Source: Pigmentiphaga sp. | GTDB lineage: Bacteria; Pseudomonadota; Gammaproteobacteria; Burkholderiales; Burkholderiaceae_B | Length of the DNA: 15,045 bases | Reading direction: 5' to 3' | Assembly (NCBI GenBank): GCA_023228945.1 | Contig: JALOAI010000049.1 | Location: 1 to 15,045, forward strand | In this document: positions 6,103-14,182 of the stretch, piece after piece | Layout of the letters: every line of letters begins with the position of its first letter | Numbering within the stretch: the first letter of the stretch is position 1 | Translations under genes and position numbers: made by a program | Notes under the pieces: model-generated | Told to the model about the DNA's origin: nothing | Database searches by the model: none | Seen by the model: the letters and a program-made list of their open reading frames with translations, nothing else

Positions 6103-6156
6103 AAAACCCGCAGAACGAGTGTTCATGCGGGTTTCTGGGCAATTTGTGGCGTTGCC
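6085..6156. repeat. 10-bp inverted repeat flanking the tRNA terminator
   Basis: GGCAACGCCA (6085-6094) is the exact inverse complement of TGGCGTTGCC (6147-6156). The tRNA-Val terminator lies between the arms. A direct repeat CTGGGCAA also occurs at 6082-6089 and 6135-6142. The left arm falls where the antidote remnant loses family likeness, so it may mark an old junction. Confidence 0.5.
6101..6134 (-). terminator. Intrinsic terminator of the tRNA-Val transcript
   Basis: On the - strand AAACCCGCA (6134-6126) pairs with TGCGGGTTT (6112-6104), and GAAC with GTTC inside, with one bulged base. A run of T continues to 6101. It lies 33 bp past the tRNA 3' end and fits a tRNA terminator. Confidence 0.85.
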
Positions 6157-6167
6157 AGCCAATATTC

Positions 6168-6244
6168 TGGTAGGCGGTATAGGAGTCGAACCTACGACCT
6201 CTACGATGTCAACGTAGCGCTCTAACCAACTGAGCTAACCGCCT
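6168..6244 (-). tRNA. tRNA-Val, anticodon GAC
   Basis: The 77-base gene folds into a full cloverleaf. The acceptor stem AGGCGGT/ACCGCCT has 7 of 7 pairs, the D stem is GCTC/GAGC, the anticodon stem CTACG/CGTAG encloses TTGACAT with anticodon GAC, and the T stem GTAGG/CCTAT encloses TTCGACT. The discriminator A and CCA are encoded. GAC reads the valine codons GUC and GUU. It has its own promoter and terminator and stands alone, next to decayed toxin-antitoxin DNA. Confidence 0.97.
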
Positions 6245-6289
6245 GTTGATGCTGAGCCAAAAATACCCGGCTCATCGATCAAGAACGCA

Positions 6290-6318
6290 ACTATAAAACG
6301 GAAAAAAAAACCTGTCAA
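6290..6318 (-). promoter_or_regulatory. Strong sigma70 promoter of tRNA-Val
   Basis: On the - strand TTGACA (6318-6313, 6/6) and TATAGT (6295-6290, 5/6) are spaced by 17 bp, the spacer containing nine T in a row. Transcription would start near 6283, 39 bases before the mature tRNA. The leader can form a hairpin (GAGCC/GGCTC with an outer TTGAT/ATCAA at 6246-6282). Confidence 0.9.
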
Positions 6319-6381
6319 GAAGCTCACGCTACTCGAGGCTCACACCACTCGAGACGCATGAACTGGGCCAGACCTGGCGCG

Positions 6382-6903
6382 TCAGGGCCGCATCTCGAAC
6401 GCATTGAGGGTGTAGGCGGTAAGTGCGTAATAGCCGAGGATACCCACGAGCTCGACCATGCCCTGCGTGCCGAATGTCGCCAGCCCTTCGGCATAGAGCT
6501 CGTCGGGCCAGCGCTTGTCCACCAGCAGCGTATCGGCCAGGCGCACCAGCAACGCTTGCCGGGCGTCGGCCAGTTCGGGCGTGCGATCGGCGCGCAGCGC
6601 GGCAACCGCCTCGGCGGGCAAGCCCGCCTGGATGGCGATGGGCTCATGGATCAGCCGCTCTCCTTCGCAACGGTAATGGCGGGCGACGCACAGAATGAGC
6701 AGTTCGGACTCCACCAAGGCAAACGACGTGCCATAGCGGCAGAATGCTCCCAGTCGTTCCGCCGGCGACGCCAGTCCCGGTACTTGCAGCCAAGCCAGGA
6801 AAGGACCGGACAAATTGCCGCGCGTGGACAAGATGGAATCGTGGATGCGGCGCTGCTCGGGCGTGAGCCCGCTCGGCTCTGGAAGAGGAAAACGTGCTTG
6901 CAT
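6382..6903 (-). CDS. Carboxymuconolactone decarboxylase / AhpD-like family protein
   Basis: The chosen start at 6903 gives 173 residues beginning MQARFPLPEPSGLTPEQRRI, the usual N-terminus of this single-domain family (about 180 residues). Typical text follows: GNLSGPFLAWLQ, LGAFCRYGTSF, then LILCVARHYRCEGERLIH (the conserved helix with the E-x-x-x-H pattern), and ALRADR. The redox Cys-x-x-Cys of true AhpD peroxidase partners is absent, so it resembles the 4-carboxymuconolactone decarboxylase branch, whose many uncharacterised members have unknown substrates. The frame continues upstream to 7131, but those codons look non-coding. The ribosome-binding site is weak. It is downstream of the kinase gene on the same strand but 249 bp away, so it is probably a separate unit. 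Confidence 0.85.
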   Translation of the reverse strand: MQARFPLPEPSGLTPEQRRIHDSILSTRGNLSGPFLAWLQVPGLASPAERLGAFCRYGTSFALVESELLILCVARHYRCEGERLIHEPIAIQAGLPAEAVAALRADRTPELADARQALLVRLADTLLVDKRWPDELYAEGLATFGTQGMVELVGILGYYALTAYTLNAFEMRP

Positions 6904-7152
6904 GATGGAACTGCCGGGTTGTAAGGACGACGGACGGGCTCCGGGGTGGGCGAATGCACCCAGACGGGCACTCGCGGTCGCCTCCCAGGCCGACTGGAAA
7001 GGGATCATACACGGGCGGCGCAAGGCGCAGCGGCCATCGGCGGGCCCGTTTTCACCAGCCGGCAACGTGCCTGCACCGGTCGAGGCTTCTTGCCGGAGGA
7101 GCACGAAAACCGGTAGTCCGAACACAACCATTATCCAGCGAACGGGCCGGCA

Positions 7153-8655
7153 TCATGCCCGCGGCAATACCAGGCTGGCGCTCAGCCCTCCTTCGGGCCG
7201 GTTGTCGAGTTCGAGCCGGCCGCCATGCGCCTCGGCCACGGCCTGGGCAATGCTCAGGCCCAGGCCGTGGCCTCCGGTTTGCGCATTGCGCGAGGACTCG
7301 GCGCGAAAGAACGGTTCTTTGATGCGCTGCAGAAGTTCCGCAGGCACGCCGGGACCATCGTCGTGCACCGAGATCCTCAGTTCCCGGCCATCGTCCTCGA
7401 TTTCGATGCGTGCCCGGCCGCCATAGCGCACGGCGTTGTGCGCCAGGTTCTGCAGGCAGCGGCGCAGGCTCAAGGGATAGCCGAGGAAAGGCTCGCGGCT
7501 GGTGCCGCTGCGCACGACATCGTGGCCCATGTCCTGCATGTCGCTGCAAAGGCTATCGACCAGGGAGTCCACATCGATCCGTTGCACCGGCTTCTGTGTT
7601 TCATCGGTGCGCACATAGTCAAGCGTGGCATCCACCAACGCTTCCATCTGTGCCAGATCGTCATAGAGCTTATCGCGCGTCGCGCCCGGCTCCAGCCATT
7701 CCATCCGCAGCCGCATGCGAGTGATCGGCGAACGCAGATCGTGCGATACCGCCGCCAGGAAGCGGGTACGCTCGGCCAGTGTATCCATCAGTCGACGCTG
7801 CATCACATTGAAGGCGCTGGCGGCGCGACGCACCTCCAGCGGGCCGCGCACCGGCAGCGAGGGCCTGCGGATATCCTTGCCCAAGGCCTCGGCGGCGCGC
7901 GCCAGGCGGTTCAGCGGCCGGGTCAGCATGCGCACCACGAGCAGCGCGATGGCGGCCAAAATCACCATGCGGACCACGTAGATGCGCAGGAAGTAATCCA
8001 CGAAATGGCTTACCGGCGCGCGGGTACTCCAGGCCTGCTCCTGTTTGGCGGAAACCCGCAGCCATCCGCCGTGCGCCAGCGCCACGTCATACTGCAGGTA
8101 AGCCACCAGGGGCTCATTGCCGAACAGCGCCAGCAATCCCGCCTCGTCGTCGTAGCCGTCCTGCAGATCGGCTTCCGCCAATTGCAGGAGCACCGGCCGT
8201 CCCAGGCTGGCCTCGATGGCGCGAATCAGTAGCGATTGCGTATCCACGCGCAGCGCCAGCGGCACACTCAAGCCACTGGCATATGGCGACCCTTCCGCCC
8301 GGGATACCAGCTCCAGGTCGAAGTCACGCTGCCGGAGCGCGGCCAGCGCCGCGGCCCGTGCCGCCGCGTCGTCGGGCGGAATGGCTTCGATCACCCGCAT
8401 GGCATGCGCGGTACGGGCGGCCACCAACCGCGCGGGAATCTCCATCGCTTCGCGCTGGCGGATATCGAACCAGATGGTGCTGGTCAGCAACTGCGCCGCC
8501 AGCAAGCCTCCCAACAGGACGCAGACCATCTGGCCGAACAGACTGTCGGGCCACCAGCGCCGGGGGCGGCGCTCACCGCCGGTATCACCCGCCGGTAATT
8601 TGCCCATGACGACCGGTGCCGCCGGCCGCCGTGGATCACGGCCGGGGTCCGTCAT
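7153..8655 (-). CDS. Two-component sensor histidine kinase, EnvZ-like
   Basis: Inner-membrane sensor kinase that should phosphorylate the response regulator encoded just upstream. Of 500 residues, TM1 is about 42-61, a periplasmic domain of about 160 residues follows, and TM2 is about 226-243. HAMP is about 244-295. The HisKA helix has the phosphorylated histidine in VSHDLRSP (H305). The ATPase domain (about 395-498) has the N box in LQNLAHNAVRY (N407), DDGPGVP and GGHGLGL. All catalytic motifs are intact. The ATG overlaps the regulator stop as ATGA, so translation is coupled. A later ATG at residue 17 is possible. The periplasmic domain is not one I recognise, so the signal is unknown. Confidence 0.94.
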   Translation of the reverse strand: MTDPGRDPRRPAAPVVMGKLPAGDTGGERRPRRWWPDSLFGQMVCVLLGGLLAAQLLTSTIWFDIRQREAMEIPARLVAARTAHAMRVIEAIPPDDAAARAAALAALRQRDFDLELVSRAEGSPYASGLSVPLALRVDTQSLLIRAIEASLGRPVLLQLAEADLQDGYDDEAGLLALFGNEPLVAYLQYDVALAHGGWLRVSAKQEQAWSTRAPVSHFVDYFLRIYVVRMVILAAIALLVVRMLTRPLNRLARAAEALGKDIRRPSLPVRGPLEVRRAASAFNVMQRRLMDTLAERTRFLAAVSHDLRSPITRMRLRMEWLEPGATRDKLYDDLAQMEALVDATLDYVRTDETQKPVQRIDVDSLVDSLCSDMQDMGHDVVRSGTSREPFLGYPLSLRRCLQNLAHNAVRYGGRARIEIEDDGRELRISVHDDGPGVPAELLQRIKEPFFRAESSRNAQTGGHGLGLSIAQAVAEAHGGRLELDNRPEGGLSASLVLPRA

Positions 8656-9395
8656 TCCAGGCGCTCAATCTGATCGCAGTACAACATATAGCCTTCGTGG
8701 CGGACCGTTCGGATCAGCGTGGGCTGCCGGGGCACCGGCTCGAGGTGCTGGCGCAGGCGGCTGATGCAGACGTCGATGGCACGGTCCATCGCCCCCTGGG
8801 GCCGGCCAAAAGCTCGCTGCACGAGGACGTCGCGGCTCACCGGCTGATTGGGTTGGGAAGCCAGCGCCGCGAGCACGCGGAAATCGGAGGCGGGCAGACT
8901 GATCACCAGGCCCTCGGGCGACACCAGATGGCGGGCCCGCATGTCGAGCTGCCAGCCCAGAAAACGATAGGCCAGGGGTTCGATCTCTTTGGCGTCGGCC
9001 GCTTCCGTCGCGGCAGGCGAGCCGCCGGGCGCCGCCCGCCGCAGCACCGCGCGGATGCGCGCCAGCAGCTCCCGCGGATCGAAGGGCTTGGTCACGTAAT
9101 CGTCGGCGCCCAGCTCCAGGCCCACCACCCTATCCACGGGCTCGGCGCGCGCCGTGAGCATGATGACGGCGCTTGCCGTACGATGCCGCAACTGGCCGCA
9201 CAAGGCCAGGCCGTCTTCACCCGGCATCATGAGATCGAGCACGATCAGATCGTAGGGATATCGCTCGAGACAGTCCCACATTTGCGCGCCGCTGGCGGCG
9301 GTATCGGCGACAAAGCCAGCCTCGCCGAGATAGGCTGACAATAATTCTCGGATATCGGGATCGTCATCGACGACCAGAATGCGTGTGTTCGACAC
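8652..9395 (-). CDS. OmpR-family response regulator
   Basis: DNA-binding regulator partnered with the downstream kinase. The receiver domain (about 4-118) has the acidic pocket DDD at 10-12, the phosphorylated aspartate in IVLDLMMP (D54), the switch threonine T81 and lysine K103 in DYVTKPFDPRE. A linker of about 20 residues leads to a winged-helix domain (about 145-240) with LPASDFRVLAAL, the recognition region AIDVCISRLRQHLEP and the wing IRTVRHEGYML. It has 247 residues. The start is GTG at 9395, with AAAGGA about ten bases upstream. The gene leads a two-gene operon; an AT-rich stretch at about 9449-9485 is the likely promoter region, though no clear hexamer pair could be fixed. Target genes are unknown. 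Confidence 0.95.
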   Translation of the reverse strand: MSNTRILVVDDDPDIRELLSAYLGEAGFVADTAASGAQMWDCLERYPYDLIVLDLMMPGEDGLALCGQLRHRTASAVIMLTARAEPVDRVVGLELGADDYVTKPFDPRELLARIRAVLRRAAPGGSPAATEAADAKEIEPLAYRFLGWQLDMRARHLVSPEGLVISLPASDFRVLAALASQPNQPVSRDVLVQRAFGRPQGAMDRAIDVCISRLRQHLEPVPRQPTLIRTVRHEGYMLYCDQIERLE

Positions 9396-9889
9396 CGGTC
9401 AGGGATCCTTTGGTCCAGAGAAGCCGGCGCCTCCGGCCGGCCTCCAAGATATTTCAAAATAAAAGACGCGAAAAACAATACATTCCGAACCGGCTGATAC
9501 TGGCCAAAGAGGAACGAATCCGTCGATTTCAGGCCGGACGGCAAGTTCGGCGCCAGCCACCCAGCTCCGCCAAGGCACCCTGGGCATACTGCCAGCGCCT
9601 GGCGCAAGCGGCGCCAAAGCCAGGATTTATGCGGCCTGGCGAGGGAGCGACACTCGTGGAGCCTCAGCCGGCAATCGAGTGGCGGGCGCGAGACACCCAA
9701 GCAGCGCCGGCACAATCTACCATGCCAACATGGCTGGCCCGCCCATGCTGGATGATGGGCATGGGCTTCAGGCGGGGCCGGGAGACCTCGGCACCATAAC
9801 GCCCCGCCTCGCCAGAATCGCATGCGCCGCAAGGCACACCTGCCGACGGGCGCTCAGGCACTATCGCGCGCCACCAGGGAGAATGCCAG
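9396..9889. other. Gene-free stretch of about 490 bp
   Basis: I see no supportable gene here on either strand; open frames are short and show no family likeness. Positions 9449-9485 are AT-rich, unlike the surroundings, and probably hold the promoter of the response regulator operon. From about 9850 one + strand frame reads RHYRAPPGRMPGGP, which may be a corrupted version of the tannase text V-P-G-M-x-H-C-x-G-G-P. That suggests that the esterase remnant to the right extends slightly into this stretch in a shifted frame. Confidence 0.5.
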
Positions 9890-10111
9890 GTGGACCACGC
9901 GGCTGCCGCCCTCGCGTCCCGCCACCCGGAGCAGCTCTATCAGGCACTCACGCGGTGGGTGGAACAGGGCGAGGCGCCCGGCACGGTCACAGCCAATGCC
10001 CGGGCCAGCGCCGACGCGCCCGCCAAGAGCCGGCCCTTGTGCGTTTTTCCGCAGCAGCCCCGCTACGAAGGCGGTGACGCCAACCAGGCGACCAGCTATC
10101 GCTGCTCGTGA
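9890..10111 (+). pseudogene. C-terminal fragment of a tannase/feruloyl esterase family gene
   Basis: The frame ends with text typical of the C-terminus of tannase/feruloyl esterases: LYQALTRWVEQGEAP, then SRPLCVFPQQPRYEGG and the final SYRCS with its conserved cysteine. Intact family members have over 500 residues; here only about 70 remain. The catalytic serine, aspartate and histidine regions are absent. Just upstream the frame has a stop (9797-9799) and no tannase likeness. These enzymes hydrolyse esters of aromatic acids in the periplasm or outside the cell, so the fragment fits the catabolic region to its right. It is most likely a decayed gene. The family call is by eye. Confidence 0.6.
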
Positions 10112-10193
10112 CCCCATGGCGCGGGCAGTCGAGTCGTAGCACACCGGTCCACGACCCGGTTCGAGGCGCATCGCCGCGTTTCGGGGCCCGGCG

Positions 10194-10206
10194 GCGTAAT
10201 TTACGC
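10194..10206. promoter_or_regulatory. 13-bp perfect palindrome, possible operator
   Basis: GCGTAA and TTACGC flank a single T. It lies 76 bp upstream of the chosen start of the Bug receptor gene, a plausible place for a regulator dimer. No regulator gene is visible in the window, and no clear promoter hexamers could be assigned around it. Confidence 0.35.
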
Positions 10207-10282
10207 TGGCTTCATGACGGCCGCGGCAGTATGGTTATCGTTTGCCGAGGCAATGACGCACGGCTACAACGAGGGAGCTCTC

Positions 10283-11266
10283 ATGGCTGGCCCAGCCTTC
10301 ATCGCTCTGGCACTTGCCCTGTCGCTCAGCACATTCGCAGGGCCCGCGCAGGCGCGGGGCAATCCCGCATGGCCCGCTGCCAAGCCCCTGACCTTCGTCG
10401 TACCATTTAGCCCGGGCAGCGGCACCGATATCATCGCGCGTATCGTTGCCGACACACTGGGCACCGCGCTGGGTCAGACCATCGTGGTCGAAAACCGGCC
10501 CGGCGCCGGGGGCACACTGGGCGCCGCCGCCGTGGCCAAGGCCGATCCCGATGGCTATACCTATCTGGTCCATAGTTCGGCGCATGTGATCAACCCCGCC
10601 ATCTATCCCGGCCTCCCCTACGACGCCCTCGCGGACTTCGTCGGCATCACGCCACTGGCCAGTTTTCCGAACGTGCTGGTTGTCGCGCCAGGCAAGGGCT
10701 TCAGGAACGTGCCGGATCTCGTGGCCAAAGCCAAAGCCGCCCCCGGGGGGCTGTCGTACGCCAGCGCCGGCACCGGCTCGGCCACGCATATGAATGCCGA
10801 GCAGTTCCGGGTCGCCGCGGGCATCGATGCGCTGCATGTGCCCTTTCGGGGCACGCCGCCCGCCATGAACGAAACCTTGGCGGGCCGCGTCGATTGGTTC
10901 TTCGCCCCGTTGGTCTCCGCCCTGCCGCTGGTACAGTCCGGCCAATTGCAGGCGCTGGCGGTGAGTACCGCCGAACGTTCCGCGACGCTTCCCGATGTGC
11001 CCACCCTGACCGAGGCCGGTCTGCCCGAGGCCACCTACCGATTCTGGGTGGGGTTGTTCGCCCCGGCGGGAACCTCGCCCGGGATCGTGGAGCAGTTGCA
11101 CCGGGAAACCCTCAAGGTGTTGAAGCGGCCAGAGGTGCAGGAGCGTTTCAAGGGCATGGGCGCCACCGCCTTCTCGATGGACTCAACGGAATTTGACGCC
11201 ATGTTGGCCCGCGAAACCCGTCATGCGGCAGAGCTCGCGAGGATCGCCGGCATTCAGGCCGACTGA
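10283..11266 (+). CDS. Bug-family (tripartite tricarboxylate transporter) periplasmic substrate-binding protein
   Basis: Second TctC/Bug-type periplasmic receptor. The start at 10283 gives 327 residues and is supported by GAGGGAG five bases upstream and by a clean Sec signal peptide (about 1-24, ending GPAQA). The frame is open back to 10214, but those codons carry charged residues unlike a signal peptide. Family segments are VVPFSPGSGTDIIARIV, VVENRPGAGGTLGAAAVAKADPDGYT, HSSAHVINPAIYPGLPYD and VPFRGTPPAMNETLAG. No transporter membrane subunits are nearby. It converges on the Rieske oxygenase gene with only 15 bp between the stops. Its place next to an aromatic-type catabolic cluster hints at an organic acid ligand, but this is inference. 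Confidence 0.94.
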   Translation: MAGPAFIALALALSLSTFAGPAQARGNPAWPAAKPLTFVVPFSPGSGTDIIARIVADTLGTALGQTIVVENRPGAGGTLGAAAVAKADPDGYTYLVHSSAHVINPAIYPGLPYDALADFVGITPLASFPNVLVVAPGKGFRNVPDLVAKAKAAPGGLSYASAGTGSATHMNAEQFRVAAGIDALHVPFRGTPPAMNETLAGRVDWFFAPLVSALPLVQSGQLQALAVSTAERSATLPDVPTLTEAGLPEATYRFWVGLFAPAGTSPGIVEQLHRETLKVLKRPEVQERFKGMGATAFSMDSTEFDAMLARETRHAAELARIAGIQAD

Positions 11267-11281
11267 CCCCCGCTCCGATGC

Positions 11282-12514
11282 TCAATCGGCGGCAAGGCCG
11301 CGCCAGTCGCCGCCCTCTTCGATGACCCCGCCCACCGAAACCGCCGTGGCGTAGTCCAGCTCGGGATTGTCGGCCAGTTCGGGAGCCTGGCCGTCCATGA
11401 ACTCCCGCACCGACTTGAGCAGTTGCCGCCGCAGTCGCACCACCGCGCCGTCGGCCGACGACAATTGCTCGTCGGTACGGTCGTGGATCGGCCCCTGGCC
11501 CAGGAACATGGCGAAGTCCTCGGTGGCGAACGACTGCGGAAAGCCGGTGAAATGTCCCATCTTCATCAGCTTGCGGTCTTGCCCCCAGTTGTTTTCGGGC
11601 TCGCCGGGCGGCAAGGGCGGCCAGTTCCAGGAGTCCGAACCTCGCATCAGGGCGGAAACCCCCAGCGGCCGGGAGGGATTCCACTGCACGATCCAGGCGC
11701 GATGCGTGGTGTCGTCCACCGGCGTGGAAAAGAAGACGTTGGCGTTGGCTCCTTCCTCGGGCGCACAGATCACGCCAAACCACGGCATGACGAAGTTGTT
11801 GAGCCGCACGTAGGTTTTGCCATTGCCCAGATCGCGCAGCGCGGCGTAGCGGTAGCCATACGGACGGTCTTCGAACTCCAGTACCGGCGCCTGCACTTTG
11901 GTCATGTGGACGCGGCCGCTGCTCTTGGCGCCCAGAGCCACGTTGGTGGAATGCAGCACGCCGACATGGGAAGTATCCACCGAGGCTTCGACGCCCTGCA
12001 GCCAATTGGTGGCCACCTCCTGACAGCCGACGATGACCTGGTCGGCGGGTACTCGGGTAAAGGGCAGGTCCGGAAACAGCGGTGCCCGCTCGCCCTGGCC
12101 GAGCCAGACCCAGACGATGCCGCCCCGCTCTTCCACCCGATAGCGGTTGACCCGGACGTTTTCGCAAAACTTCCGCTGGTTGCCTACCTGGTTGGGCGCC
12201 TCGGTCACGCTGCCATGGACGTCGAGCTTCCAGCCGTGATAGATGCAGCGCAAGCCGTTGTCTTCATTGCGTGCCAGCAACATGGAGGCGCGGCGATGCG
12301 GGCAGCGCTCATCGATGATGCCCGCCGTGCCGTCGGTGGTACGGAAGGCCGCGTAGTTGTTGCCGAGCAGGCGCACCCGGACGGGGGCACCGTCCGCTTC
12401 GAGCTTGTCGGACGGGATGGCCGGCAGCCAGTAATGCTGCCGGATCATCTCGCCCATGGGCGCGCCACTCTCCACACGGGTCAATAGATCATTTTCTTCG
12501 CGGGATATGGCCAT
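11282..12514 (-). CDS. Rieske non-heme iron oxygenase, large subunit (phthalate 4,5-dioxygenase-like)
   Basis: Oxygenase that uses electrons from a reductase to activate O2 on a substrate, usually an aromatic acid or ether. In the 410 residues the Rieske [2Fe-2S] ligands are C71 and H73 in CPHRRAS and C90 and H93 in CIYHGW. The mononuclear iron motif is D180-x-x-H183-x4-H188 in DTSHVGVLH, with the usual NWLQGVEAS before it. The N-terminus (EENDLLTRVESGAPMGEMIRQ) resembles phthalate dioxygenase oxygenase subunits, a group that also includes O-demethylases. The ATG at 12514 has GAGG upstream. It is 20 bp from the substrate-binding protein gene and probably shares its transcript. No reductase gene lies in the window, so electrons must come from elsewhere. 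Confidence 0.92.
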   Translation of the reverse strand: MAISREENDLLTRVESGAPMGEMIRQHYWLPAIPSDKLEADGAPVRVRLLGNNYAAFRTTDGTAGIIDERCPHRRASMLLARNEDNGLRCIYHGWKLDVHGSVTEAPNQVGNQRKFCENVRVNRYRVEERGGIVWVWLGQGERAPLFPDLPFTRVPADQVIVGCQEVATNWLQGVEASVDTSHVGVLHSTNVALGAKSSGRVHMTKVQAPVLEFEDRPYGYRYAALRDLGNGKTYVRLNNFVMPWFGVICAPEEGANANVFFSTPVDDTTHRAWIVQWNPSRPLGVSALMRGSDSWNWPPLPPGEPENNWGQDRKLMKMGHFTGFPQSFATEDFAMFLGQGPIHDRTDEQLSSADGAVVRLRRQLLKSVREFMDGQAPELADNPELDYATAVSVGGVIEEGGDWRGLAAD

Positions 12515-12534
12515 GATCGTTTACCTCGCCGGAC

Positions 12535-14118
12535 TTATGGCTTGATCCACAGATGCCCCATGTCGAGCCCCACCCAGTTCGACGGAGACACATGGTAGTT
12601 CTGTACCTTGGAATCGACCACCATCACCCGGTTGCCCCACATGAACGGGATCAGATAGCCCTGCTCGAGGATGTAGGCCTCGGCCTCCTGGAGAATGGCC
12701 TTGCGCTTGGCGGGGTCCATCTCACGCTTTTGCGCTTCATAGTAGGCGTCTACTTTGGGATCATTGAAACGGCCGAAGTTGGTGGGCGTGGTGTCGTAGG
12801 ACGTGAGGTTGTTCCACTGGATCGTGGGATCGCCGGAAAAGTCGGAGAACGCGCTTAGGATGATATCGAAGTCACCCGAGTCGCGGCGAGCGAAGAACTG
12901 GGGATCCTCCGGCTGCTGGTGGTCGACATCGACACCGACCTGCCGCCATTGGTCGATCAGGAACACGCCGACATACGGGAAAAAGCGCCGGTTCAGAAAG
13001 CTGATCTTGAGGTTTTCCTGGCCGGCCTCCTTCAGCAGCGCTCGGGCCTCTTCGCGCGCGGCCTTCATGTCTTTGCGATAGCCCGGCAGCGCGCTGAGTT
13101 CCTCGGGGGTACGGGCAAACTCCGAGCCGGGCCGCAGCAGCCCACCCGGCGCGTTGCTGTGGGTGGAGCGCGCCACCAGCTTCGAGCCGCCCCAATGGTC
13201 GAGCGACAACGCCAAGGCCTTGCGCACCCGGGGGTCGGCCAGCGCCGGGCGTTCGACGTTGGGCAGCATGACCAGCAGCAGGTTGTGCGAGCCGTCGGTG
13301 TGATACACCTTCACGCCGTCGCCCTGCGTATCCTGGATACGCAGGGCGTCGGCCTCGGTCATGCCCCGGAAATCGGTCATCACCTGGCCCGAGGCAATCG
13401 CGTTGATCATGGCCGGGGTGGCCAGCGACAGCGAGCGCACCCGGTCAAGATATGGCCGACCTTCGATAAAGTAATCTTCGAAGCGTTCGCCCACCCACTC
13501 GGTGCCCGGTGTGTAGCTCACGAACTTGAATGGCCCCGAACCCATCACTTTCTTGGCCGGATAATCCGGATCGGACTCCAGCAACTTGGCGGAATAGATG
13601 CAGCCGGTGGGCGCGGCCAGGATTTCCAGCATGGTGGCGTTGGGCTTGTCCAGCTTCACCACCACGGTCTCGGCGTCGGGGGTTTCCACCGCGACGATGT
13701 CTTCGTACATCGTCTGACGTGCCGAAAACACCCCTTCCGGCGGCGCCCGCATGCGATCTAGCGTGACCTTGACGTCGTTGGCTTTCAGTGCGCTGCCATC
13801 GTGGAACTTGATGTCCGGGTGGAGCTTGAAGGTGTACACCAGTCCATCGTCGGAGACGGTCCAGGATTTGGCCACGTCGCCGACGATCTTGGGATAATCG
13901 GTGGGGTCCACCTTGAGCAGCGTGGAATAATGCGGTCCGACGCGCAGCAAGGTGGTGATCGAGGATCCCGCATGGCAATCGAAGGTGGACGGATCGCCCT
14001 GCGACACCGAGTACACGAACTCCCCGCCACGCTGCGGGGTCTCGGCGGCATGGACGCCGCCGAACATGAACGGCGCCACTGCCAGCAGGCATTGGGCCGA
14101 TAGCTTGAAGGTTCTCAT
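12535..14118 (-). CDS. ABC transporter substrate-binding protein, family 5 (peptide/nickel/opine type)
   Basis: Periplasmic receptor of a DppA/OppA-type ABC importer. The start at 14118 gives 527 residues with a strong GGAGGAG site and a signal peptide of about 24 residues (ending GGVHA). Typical segments are RGGEFVYSVSQGDPSTFD, the LAxSWxVSDDGLxYTFKL pattern (here AKSWTVSDDGLVYTFKL), IKFHDGSALKANDVKVTLDR, and near the end LTSYDTTPTNFGRFNDPKVDAYY. The frame is open upstream to 14649, but that part overlaps the CoA-transferase gene in another frame and looks spurious. No permease or ATPase genes follow; the next gene is the Rieske oxygenase. Family members take up peptides, but also many non-peptide solutes, so the ligand is open. 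Confidence 0.93.
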   Translation of the reverse strand: MRTFKLSAQCLLAVAPFMFGGVHAAETPQRGGEFVYSVSQGDPSTFDCHAGSSITTLLRVGPHYSTLLKVDPTDYPKIVGDVAKSWTVSDDGLVYTFKLHPDIKFHDGSALKANDVKVTLDRMRAPPEGVFSARQTMYEDIVAVETPDAETVVVKLDKPNATMLEILAAPTGCIYSAKLLESDPDYPAKKVMGSGPFKFVSYTPGTEWVGERFEDYFIEGRPYLDRVRSLSLATPAMINAIASGQVMTDFRGMTEADALRIQDTQGDGVKVYHTDGSHNLLLVMLPNVERPALADPRVRKALALSLDHWGGSKLVARSTHSNAPGGLLRPGSEFARTPEELSALPGYRKDMKAAREEARALLKEAGQENLKISFLNRRFFPYVGVFLIDQWRQVGVDVDHQQPEDPQFFARRDSGDFDIILSAFSDFSGDPTIQWNNLTSYDTTPTNFGRFNDPKVDAYYEAQKREMDPAKRKAILQEAEAYILEQGYLIPFMWGNRVMVVDSKVQNYHVSPSNWVGLDMGHLWIKP

Positions 14119-14182
14119 GGTTGCTCCTCCTGGAGTCGGGAATAACGGCCTGGCGATGTGCCGGACCGGTTGTGCGGGAAAC

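Noticed and set aside
5789..6217. 142-codon + strand frame spanning the TA remnants and part of the tRNA
   Set aside because: It crosses the higB ghost antisense, the terminator and the tRNA; only the short frame from about 5952 shows real antidote likeness, and that is in a different frame.
6168..6244. tRNA-Val as an attachment site of an integrative element
   Set aside because: By eye I found no second copy of the tRNA 3' end in the window and no integrase gene, so no island can be called.
7225..8232. 335-codon + strand open frame opposite the sensor kinase
   Set aside because: It is the complement of well-conserved kinase codons, rich in His/Gln/Arg, with no recognisable domain.
11423..12487. 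354-codon + strand open frame opposite the Rieske oxygenase
   Set aside because: Shadow of a gene with all iron-binding motifs intact; no ribosome-binding site or family likeness.
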